Positions 55,121-64,000 of a DNA stretch of 64,000 nt are shown here, piece by piece. How positions within the stretch are numbered: position 1 is the stretch's first letter; every line of letters starts with the position of its first letter. The stretch lies in contig OX243816.1 of the NCBI GenBank assembly GCA_945859605.1, forward strand, positions 30,451,068-30,515,067. The letters are read 5' to 3'. The notes under the pieces were generated by a model that did not search any database, had not been told where the DNA came from, and worked only from the letters and a program-made list of their open reading frames with translations. This DNA comes from Lumbricus rubellus. Taxonomy: Eukaryota > Annelida > Clitellata > Crassiclitellata > Lumbricidae. Both the position numbers and the translations under genes were made by a program.

Positions 55121-56890
55121 TTAGCGCAAGATGTAGCAACAGGATCTGATGATGTTGTTCAGCTGCTGCATCTGTTCATCTGTTCATCTTTCAAGAGGCC
55201 ATGCGCTTGGCAAGACAGAGAGGTTCCGTGGAGCTATAGCTGCTGTGGGAATTATTGAATCAGATTCTTCCTCTGCTCTGACTATTGAACTCTCCATCTG
55301 TCGTGGGTTGCAGAGGAGGGAAAATGATTGTCATGGACACTTGCAATTGTTGCTGTTTAGACTTGAAGCTCATGTGTCTTGGTCAAACGCAGACTGATGT
55401 GGTAAAACAGTATTTCTAAGTCAGTGCTGACGTGGAATGTGACGTGAGTAGCTTGGAGATGAACTTTGTAGATAATATGCGAGAACCATGCATTGTCAGT
55501 GGAGTTTTATGGTCGTTTCATTGTACATTCACTTAAGTAACTGAGCAGATAATCTAACTTCTATAAACATATATCTACTGAATGAATGAATAATAATAAT
55601 GAGATTCATATGTGTCTTATTATTTATACAGATGTTAGGCAAAACAGTATTTAAGTCAGAAGCACTACCCAAAGAGTGAAGTAGATATGCAGGTGCTGCA
55701 TTTTGCACATTAGCTTTATTCCACTGTACATTGTCCTTTATCATCTCTGCTTTTCAGAACAGTCTTGGTCTCTTTGCTTGCATGTACTATTTAATGTGCG
55801 CACACTGCACAATGCATGTGTTTGTGACATACTTAACATGTGTTTCTATTGTTATTTAGATTGACATTAGTCCGGTGCTCTTTTTTTAGGTCATGTGAGT
55901 TGCTATATTAAATGTACCTGATACCTTACAAGCATACGAAGATCCCAAGCAGTTGGAGTGCCATCGTTTCTTCAGCTAGAACTTTGAAATTTCTCGACTT
56001 TAAAGTCGAGCTAAGCTATTACCATTATTTTTTGAACAGGCAGTAGTTTCTGTTGGTGGGCCACCGCTGCGCTTAGGCCTATGCTATGAATCTACACCTG
56101 ACTGCAGCAAAGAAGTTTGAATGTTTTCACTTCTTGTTTCATATTTATTGGTTTGTTTGTCATGTTATGGTACTGTTACTTGAGGACTTTTTTGTACTGT
56201 CCGAGTCTGCCTGTTGTAGATATTTCCGGAATAAGATTGGACTGAATTGCTAGGATATGAGTAGGCCTATATCCATGGGAGCTCAATGACCCCATACATG
56301 TATGTGCAAGTACCGGTAATGACCTTCCACTACATATTAGCTTATTCCTCTTATCCAAACTTGCCAGTGCAGAACAAAAACGGTGCAAAGAGTTCTGAGA
56401 TTGTAATTCAGAACAGCTAATTGATTGTAATTAAATGGCTACTAATTATAATTATTGGTTGTCATTCGGACTTCTAATTGATTGCAATTTAGGACTTCAA
56501 AATGCCAGAGCAATATCACACAACTTGAGCACAAATGGCAGCTAACAGAAACTTTAATTTTATTTTATTGCCTATAAAAAAATTTACAAATATAATATAA
56601 AAATAAATTTTAAAAAAAACTAAAACAAAAATATTATTTTACAGAAAAATTGAAGGTTATAATTGTAAATGATGAGCAACAGTGTACATAACAATACAGT
56701 TCCTATACCTCCCGTGTGATCGTCGCAAGCAGGGTTGGTCCCAAGCCTGCTGCAGTGTTGCCAGAGTCGTAGGTGACGCCGGATATTCATGTTATTCATA
56801 GTCTTTTCTGCATGATGCTGTTTAACGACAGTGTGTAGTATCAAGGATGATTAGTGTTGCCAACATATAGTGTGCCAACCCTCAAAGGCA

Positions 56891-56893
56891 CTG

Positions 56894-56930
<37 letters not shown>

Positions 56931-56932
56931 AT
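56891..56932. repeat. (AT)n(GT)n microsatellite
   Basis: atatat followed by gtgtgt. Confidence 0.9.
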
Positions 56933-57389
56933 ATCGTTAACCAGTTGCCATGAGCTGCAGGGCCATCAACTCGCGTTTATGGCAGCGAATGGCTTGCAGG
57001 GCATTTTCAATTGCTCTTGCTTTGAATCTTATTGTTTGGCTTGACCGACGATTATTGTCTTCCGTATACGGCGTAATTGCTCACGTTGCTAAATATCTCG
57101 GCCGACCATAATGTATTCGTAGGGGAACCATTAATACCAGTTTCGAATGATTGACTGAAGCGACTGGCAAAGCCCCGCCTTTTTGCTTGGCTGTCCATAA
57201 AGGATTAGTACCGGTATAGTAATGGGTGGGACAGAGAAAGAGGTAGGCTTGCCTAACTGAAAAACTTAATTACAAAATGGTATTTACAACGGCATCATCT
57301 GTAATTAAGATGTCCGTAGCGAACAAAGAAACTAAGCATCAAATAAATCGGGTAATTCTTGAATAGAATCATCATTTTGTTATCTGTCT

Positions 57390-57600
57390 ATCTATACGTT
57401 TATACAGCGCCTCTCGTACGATGACTATTCAGAGCCGCTCTCAGCAAGTAAAGCTCAGAGGGGAAAGGAAGTGTTTTTAAAGAACGAGAGACTGACAAGG
57501 CAAAACCAGTCAGTTTAGTCCATAGGCTAGTGTGGTTTGAAGATCATTCCAAATAGAGGGACCAACCACAGCAAACGCCCAATGTTGGGCAAGAGCAGTA
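57390..57600 (-). mobile_element. L2-like LINE 3' fragment
   Basis: On the minus strand it reads FAVVGPSIWNDLQTTLA, then GAGCGGCTCTGAATAG and GGCGCTGTATAAAC, the L2-type C-terminus and tail. Confidence 0.6.
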
Positions 57601-57765
57601 GGCCTACGTCCTATAATAGTCATTATTAAATCTATTATAGACGATATGCCTAGATATAGACGCGCTTTGTGGTTGTTCGTTACACAGATATCCTTCCCAA
57701 GGTAGGCCTACGATTATCAGCCGGTCCTGAACTCGGCAGTTGGGCTCATTGCTTACCATTGCTTC

Positions 57766-58006
57766 CAAGGGTGGATACAGAAACTTTGGATGGGAGGGGC
57801 CAAACATTTCTTGACACCTTGGCTCTGGGGAAAAAAATCGCATCCGCCCAAAAAGTTGATGACCTTTTTTTAGTCATCCGGCAAAATTTTTGAGTAAATC
57901 ATACCATTTCAGCAGCCACTGAAACCAAATGGGGGGGGCCACGATACATGGGCATTTCTAAATGGGGGGCCATGGCCGGATTGGCCCCCTCATGGATCCG
58001 CCCCTG
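57766..58006. mobile_element. hAT-like MITE, 241 bp
   Basis: Ends CAAGGGTGGATAC / GGATCCGCCCCTG with 8-bp flanks ATTGCTTC/CTCGCTTC (6 of 8 equal). G/C runs (ggccccct, ggggggcc) are mirrored inside. Confidence 0.75.
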
Positions 58007-58952
58007 CTCGCTTCTTATATTTCACATAATAATTATGACTGATTGATGAACGTTAACATTGAGCTTCTCCTTGCTTCTCGAATTCGTTGCAAGATCTTGA
58101 TCATGATTTATAGTTCTAACTCGGCTTGATCTCTTTGTAGGCCTCGACTCCCTACTCCCTAGAGGAATTGGATAAGCGATCTATCCGGATATAGGCCTAT
58201 GTGTTACCACCCTTGCAGCACGACAGAAAGGTGCCTGATAAAATTGTCTCGATTCAAGTACCGTATTAGGAAGATGTAGCCTAGGCTTCACCTGTAACCT
58301 ATCTACGTATAGGCCTATAAACTATAGAACTATTATATACAGCGCTGGGAAGACAGAATCTGTTTAAGAATTCAACTAAATCTCTGATGAAACCACCATT
58401 AACAGTTCAAGTTTCATTTCACAGTCGTTAGCCTAATAATTGAGATTTCAATATGTCGCAACGTGCAAACGATTATAGTAACCAATTTATTCGAAGGGTA
58501 TCAGTCGAAACACTCGATAGACAAGCATAGGCGCCGAGTTGACCCGAAGAGTGGGGGTGCCCAAAATAATGTGAAAATATGCGCGCGCTCACGCGCGAAA
58601 AATTTTTTGACCCTTTTTTTTATCATCATCATCATCATTACGGTCTATGGCTCAGTGCCCGTTGGTGTCAATCGCATGTTTCACCGTCTTCACCCTTTTT
58701 TATAGGAGACTTATTAAAATCACCACTGTTCACATAGGCGGAGACTTGGTCCTGGTTTTAAGGGACGAACTCGCGGCCAAAGTATGATCGCCGAGAAGCA
58801 CAGCGCCGAGCAGGGAAGGGGTTTGGGAACGGGATGTGCTCCTCCCCATTTTCGATTTTTTTATTGTCACACTGCGATGGTAGAACCTTAGGCTATCATT
58901 GTGACGTCATGACATCCTTGTCAAAATTTCCTGTTATCTCATTGCATAAAGA

Positions 58953-59395
58953 CATGGGCGCCCGCACATAGGGGCAAGGGGGCACTTGCCCCCCCCCCTG
59001 GAAAAGTGACACTTATTTTTTAACTACTACTTTTGAGTTTGTAACAAATTTCTTCGCATTAAAACACTAGTGATACGAATGATACACACAGTGAAAGTGA
59101 TAAATTTACATTTAGAAATCTCTATAGAAATAAATATATATAGTGCCCATCATGGACCTACTTTTTAACATCTACTTTTGGATTTTTAACAAATATTTCG
59201 CACTAAGGAAACTATTCATATTAAAAATAACACAAAATGAAACTGAGAAATTTGCATCACGGAACCTTTTTGAAAAAAGACCAGTGTTTTTAATTTCCAG
59301 CGATGTGTTTTTCATGCTCTTGTAACTGAAAAATTTAACCTTGACCATCGTAAAATTTTTGCCCCCTCCTGCAAAATTTTCTGCGGGCGCCCATG
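58953..59395. mobile_element. hAT-like MITE (GGGCGCC family), 443 bp
   Basis: Ends CATGGGCGCCCGCA / TGCGGGCGCCCATG with a perfect 8-bp duplication CATAAAGA (58945-58952, 59396-59403). Confidence 0.9.
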
Positions 59396-60596
59396 CATAA
59401 AGACATGATTTAAAACTTCAATAAAATAATGTTCTTCTCAATTTTAATTTTTTTTATCATTCTTTGTGTTTGATGTAGCCTATTTCTCTTGGAATCCACA
59501 CAGAATAATTATAAGCACAATCTTCGTTTTCATGGGCGTCTTGGAGCACTCTCCTCAATTAGGTCAACATACTCAAATTTTGCACAAGAAATCAGACAAT
59601 TGGCTACTGTTTAGTGAGCCAATATTAACACTGTGGAATAGTTTTTCAAATAGTATTTCAAGTAGTTTTTAAAGACAAAACAATATCCCGCTTTTATGAT
59701 GCTGGGAGGTGACTCTCGAGCACTGAAGAACACTATTGAGCATGTTGGCCTATACACTATAGGCCTAAAGAAACAATGTCATTCAAATCGTCGCCTTCAT
59801 CCGTAAAAAAAATTACGGAAGCGGATCGAATAAGCAGGATATCGGGGTTTCCTCGCATTCGCTGATCGGCTTAGGGCCAATATGAAGTTCAGACTACCAG
59901 GTGGGATAAAACTGGAGAAATTGTAATGTAAACTAACTGATATTTAAAAAAGTATACTAAAGATGGAATGATTTTTATAGATAAGCAATCCCAACAGAGA
60001 AAATATAATCTTAAAAGCACATCTTGCCAGCTGATTTCAGGTGGTGCCCATGCATAGGAGGGCCTCGCATGGCCAATTTCTGGTGGTGCTGAGCACTCAC
60101 GGGCCTCGCAGAGTCGGCGCCCATGTAGACAAGCAGGTTCAGAATATGCCGAACGACGGCCCATTGCATTCCTAGGCGGTAATATGGGCCACGTGTGGGC
60201 CTACTGCTGCAAGGACCCATCAGTTTCGCGTTCAGACCGATCGAAGACTCAGGCAAGTAAAGTAGGCGGACGGCGACGGTAAGCGTAGAGTGCATAGATG
60301 AAGAAATGGAGCGGTGATGAGGAAAGATTCGAGGTAGCATTTGGGAAAGTGAGTGCCGTATTTAACTGTCTGTTCGTCATCCCCAATCAGACTCAGACTC
60401 TGGGCACCCCATGCAGGGACCCACAACATGATTCCGCTAGCAGCTTGCGTCCACAGCCATGGTCTCATCGCGCAGGGCACAACGAACGCGGCTCTCGAGA
60501 TCAGAACATCGGTTTGATACACGTACTCTAGATCGTAAATCGTAATCGTATCGTAAACGATTGTCGCAATGATATATCGTTTGACTTAGCATGCAA

Positions 60597-61300
60597 CTAC
60601 TGACGATAGAGCGGAATGACGATGAGTATTAGGATCGTTCCAACCATCGTCGTCGCCAAGAAACACCAGAACAGAAATCGATCGACGACACCAGCAACCT
60701 GTCTCCACTCGTTCACCACCTCCAACTCTCGCTCCTCCTCGTCCTTCTTGTGCACGACGATCTTCAGGTAACGTAGGATCTCCTCCACGACATTCAACCG
60801 ACGGATATCGACGGCCATCGAGGCCGCTGTTCCGGCAGTGCAGCAGTCGAACGCACCCACCGCCGCCGCCGCTGCAGTGGGCGTGGCTTCCGCGATGACG
60901 TCATCGCCGAGACCCGTCACTTCCGGCATGACGTCACAGCGCTGCAGTTGCGTTGGTCGGACGGTCGACGGAGGAGGGTCGACGATGTTGTGTGGACGAT
61001 AGTCGGGAATGTCGTAGTGTTTACGGATGCTGCAGTCGTGGAAGGGACGGAGGGGAACTTCGTCGATCGTCGGAAGCTTCTCCGAACCCTTCCGCGGTCC
61101 CCTCTCTCGCCGTTTCGCCGGTCGCCGTCCGCCCTGACCCGGAGGGCAGCTGACGACACGGGCGAGGAAGCCGAGCACGAAGCATCGGACCCAGGACGGG
61201 ACCTCGGACTGACGAGGACCGCAGTGGTGCAGCTTCAGCACGAAGACTGTGAGGATGACGGACACGCTGGTCACTGCCATCGATATGGTTAGGTAGATGC
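60597..61300 (-). CDS. nAChR-like last exon (TM3, loop, TM4)
   Basis: The acceptor TATGCACAG gives GIYLTISMAVTSVSVILTVF then KLHHCGPR. A Pro/Arg/Ala-rich intracellular loop, an amphipathic helix ILRYLKIVVHKKDEEERELE and TM4 follow. GC-rich compared with its surroundings. Confidence 0.93.
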
Positions 61301-63009
61301 CTGTGCATAAACGGTATACGCTTAGATAAATCTCGATGAATGTTATGGCTAGGTAATGATTGTATATGTTGCAGGCATTGCTAAATAAAATTAATGTGGC
61401 GTTAGAAGTTTGTATAGCCTACTGTTTCAAAATGGATTATAATAGAAGCGCTTGGGAATTCCTATTATAGGTCTATGAGCATAATAATTGCATCGTCAGT
61501 CGTGGTTGACGACTTACAACATCGCGATGATGTTGCTACTTGCTACTGATGGCGATAACGATTAAATCAGAGCCACTCTATAGACACACGCGCGGCCTAA
61601 TCATGCATAATCACTGACCAGGGCCTACATTGGTATAGGATTTCAGTCACCTGCAGGCAATATATAAATTCGTTTTACTGACAAAATATTTAATCGGTCG
61701 TCATGACAGCGTCTAATGAAAATTGGACGAAACTCCGCAAAGCAAACATTCATACTTCCCATGGTTCCCACACTTCCAATGACTCCCATACTTCCCAAGA
61801 CATCATACTGGATTCATTATTTCCTAGACCTCATACTTCACGGGCACCCATGCTTCCCTATAGACCCCCATACTTACCGAGGCCTCATATACTTCCCGAG
61901 GCCTCATATAGGCCTACTTCTTGTGTATACCCCCCACCCCATACTGCATGTCCAGTTGAGAGAATCGACTGACCGATGAGCGGCACGAACTCCGAGGTGG
62001 GCGGCATGTTCTCGGCAACGAGCAGCATGAAGACCGAGTAGGAGAGGAGCACGGTGATGCCGAGTGTCACCTTCTCCCCTGCATCCGGTGGGAGGCAGAA
62101 TGCGAGCAGGCTGAGTATGTTGAGCCAGACGCACGGCAGGATGATGTTCAGCATGTAGTAGAGGATGCGTCGACGGATGAGCACGTGCACGGTCACATCC
62201 GGGTAGACCGCGGGTCCGATGGGGTAGACGACGGCGTTCCGACTCAACTCCGTTCCAACCATCGACCATTCGCCGTTCGTTACGTAGTTGGACATGTCGA
62301 CGAAGTCTCGACTCTGCACGATGTCAACCTGCACGGAACAGCAGGTCATCATTTGCAATGATTATCATCGTCATCATCATCATCGTCGTCGTCGTCATCA
62401 TCGTCGTCGTCGTCGTCATCATCATCGTCATCATCGTCGTCGTCGTCATCATCATCATCATCAGCTTACTGATAGTGACAGCAGCTGCTGCAGTAGCCGA
62501 GTTCGTGTATAGTTCGAGTTCCTATAGTAGTAATGGGCACAGTAGCCTACTGTAGCTGAACTGTCATTAATTATTAGTAATAGTAGAGGTATAGACATAT
62601 AGGCCAATGCCTAAATGTCGATTGGCTTCAATTAGATATTGACCTTATAATATTTAGCAGAAAATTTGCTGTTATTTTTAGTAGTGCTTTGGGGTGAAAT
62701 TTGCGACAGAGCGCAGTGGGAAACCTATGTGTAAATGAAACGATGGAAGATAATAATGGTCTAAAATAGAAACGAGAATACCAAAGAGTGTTCAATGTGT
62801 TCATGGCAGGCGAAAAAAGGAAGCTTGCCTGAGCTTGGTCGTAAGTCCACGATCCGAATTTGAGAGGACAGACTTGTTCATCGAACGGAAAGAAGGTGAT
62901 GTCGACTTTGCATGAGCTGCGCAGTCTCGCCGGTGGTGACCAGAAAACGCGTCCATCCGAGTGAACCATTGCGTTGCTCGGCATGTAGCCGGTCGTGTAG
63001 TCGTCAGCG
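60597..63009 (-). CDS. nicotinic acetylcholine receptor-like subunit, 3' part
   Basis: Pentameric ligand-gated cation channel subunit, 412 residues seen in three exons (63009-62829, 62328-61974, 61300-60597); the N-terminal half lies beyond base 64000 or was not found. Seen: the Cys-loop CKVDITFFPFDEQVC (13 residues between cysteines), KFGSWTYD, four membrane helices (TM1 after IRRRILYYML, TM2 GEKVTLGITVLLSYSVFML, TM3 ISMAVTSVSVILTVFVL, TM4 FLFWCFLATTMVGTILILI) and a 130-residue cytosolic loop. GEK before TM2 indicates cation selectivity. The adjacent-cysteine pair of alpha subunits is absent in the C-loop (VVYPIGPAVYPDV), so it would be a non-alpha or divergent subunit. The stop TAG follows PLYRQ. 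Confidence 0.9.
61974..62328 (-). CDS. nAChR-like exon with C-loop, TM1 and TM2
   Basis: Acceptor CCGTGCAG, then VDIVQSRDFVDMSNYVTNGE. Continues through YPDVTVHVLIRRRILYYMLN, LPPDAGEKVTLGITVLL and PPTSEFVPLIG. The donor is G|GTCAGT. Confidence 0.93.
62360..62462. repeat. (ATC)/(GTC) microsatellite
   Basis: atcatc/gtcgtc triplets beginning about 30 bases beyond the acceptor of the nAChR-like TM1-TM2 exon. Confidence 0.93.
62829..63009 (-). CDS. nAChR-like exon with Cys-loop
   Basis: The acceptor GTGCATGCAG gives ADDYTTGYMPSNAMVHSDGR onward. It ends WTYDQAQ at CAG|GCAAGC, a GC donor; no GT donor nearby keeps the frame with the next exon. Confidence 0.85.
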
Positions 63010-64000
63010 CTGCATGCACAAGAAACAATCCGTGACATATCTATCATTTATAATGCATGCAGACTAGTTCTAAGGGAGTCTAAGGTTACTCGATGGCTAT
63101 TTTTAATTACACTGCGGTTAAATACAATCTGCAACACTCGTGAGTAAACTGGTGCGCTGTATTTGGTCTTAAAGTAGAACTTTAGAAATGTCGAGTTTGT
63201 GAACGTCATGAATCATAAATTAATTACCAGTAGGCCCTAGGTCCTATAGGCTATTCGAAGATAATGTCAGTCACTGACAACAAACACCAATGGTTTGGCT
63301 GTAAACAGACCTGCTACGTTACAGTTGTAGCCTAGGTATAATTAGGTCTAGACAGCAACTTATGTTACGTTTCTACTACCCGCACATAACAAAATATCTT
63401 TAAACATCTTCCTTCTATCACATCGGAGCACTAAGTTACACAGACCTGATACTGCAGGAGACTGGCTTTTAATTATCTGAACATGTCTGTCTCTCAGCCG
63501 GTGACCAATAATAATTAACCTCTACTCAGTTGCGTAATATTTTTGCGCGTGACCTTGCACACATTAAAAGAATGTTAATTCGTATATAGGCAATAATGCA
63601 GAAATAGCCTACTGAAAAAATAATGAACTTAATTCGTATTATAGGTAATAGTGCGGAAATATTAGAAAAATTAAGACTTATCAGTGCAACTCTCCCATTA
63701 TGCATTCATAATTATATGAAAATGAGTGCAGCGGCGTTGTTGGGACTTGGGACCACGTTTTCACTGGGATCAGCCTTCTGCACAAACAAGGATTTAAGAT
63801 AACGCTTATCAACTATAATAATTTATCTCGATTCAGCGCTTGTGAATAAAATATAATTATGGTTATCTGTTCCGAGTGCAAAAGATTTAGACTTCCGAGT
63901 GCATATAATATTATAAGCTTAGGCCTATAGCCTCTATATACAATAATTATACATATATATTCAATATATATATATATTAGGCCTACATTTGGCTGCCTGC
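63010..64000. other. upstream intron of nAChR-like gene
   Basis: No exon for the missing N-terminal ligand-binding part was recognised; AT-rich with an (AT)n run near 63960. Confidence 0.5.

Larger units (their letters stand above)
55121..60596. other. 3' UTR of CK1 gamma-like gene and intergenic region
   Basis: Convergent gene ends. Holds the LINE fragment, two MITEs and microsatellites listed; otherwise AT-rich sequence with no supported gene. 60030-60130 shows further ggcgcccatg-type repeat fragments. Confidence 0.5.

Noticed and set aside
60917..61308. Overlapping frames of 80-114 codons on both strands
   Set aside because: Shadows of the GC-rich nAChR-like last exon, whose frame carries TM3 and TM4.
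62288..62555. Poly-His/Arg and poly-Ile/Val frames
   Set aside because: Translation of an (ATC/GTC)n repeat in an intron.
1..64000. A novel prokaryote-style defence or gene-cluster system
   Set aside because: The window is spliced animal DNA with four ordinary genes; no operon, array or multi-gene cassette is present.

Overview
This is a gene-bearing window from an animal nuclear genome, almost certainly a marine invertebrate. It holds four spliced genes with GT-AG introns, many microsatellites, non-LTR retrotransposon remains and short DNA transposons. The palindrome TAGGCCTA and close variants (ggcctac, ataggcct) recur through intergenic and intronic DNA. Together with the gene set this made me lean towards an ambulacrarian (echinoderm or hemichordate), but that placement is weak and not proven by the sequence.

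Layout. (1) 1260-29009, minus strand: a single-pass receptor guanylate cyclase read as 20 joined exons with consistent phases, about 1030 residues. It runs from the signal peptide through an ANF-type ligand domain, a transmembrane helix, a kinase-homology domain and a dimerisation coil into most of the cyclase domain. The last roughly 70-80 residues lie beyond base 1. (2) 29010-30657: divergent intergenic region with an old LINE 3' end. (3) 30658-38251, plus strand: a basigin/neuroplastin-family immunoglobulin membrane protein, complete at 265 residues in six coding exons. (4) 43251-55120, plus strand: a divergent casein kinase 1 gamma-type kinase in ten coding exons, ending in a cysteine-rich palmitoylation-type tail. 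The first coding exon was not found. (5) 60597-63009, minus strand: the 3' three coding exons of a nicotinic acetylcholine receptor-like subunit, cut by the right edge.

Mobile DNA dominates the rest. A CR1/Jockey-group LINE with an uninterrupted 937-codon endonuclease/reverse transcriptase ORF (21305-24118) lies antisense in the cyclase gene. Several L2-like LINE 3' ends and tRNA-derived SINEs share a 3' tail. I could delimit nine hAT-like non-autonomous elements by 8-bp direct repeats, one nested in another. There is also a TA-flanked palindromic Tc1/mariner-like element, a 71-bp TTAA-flanked piggyBac-like hairpin, and two inverted copies of another terminal-inverted-repeat family in one basigin intron.

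The four genes show no operon-like link. They are ordinary signalling or membrane genes: peptide-type receptor cyclase, adhesion/chaperone Ig protein, membrane-anchored kinase, ligand-gated channel. The most unusual local structures are tandem arrays that start exactly at splice sites of the cyclase gene (intron 15 donor and exon 20 acceptor), a 27-bp perfect palindrome with a miRNA-precursor-like shape at 42391-42466, and a probable GC-AG intron in the receptor subunit. All exon borders come from reading splice signals and family similarity by eye. No transcript data or database search was available.
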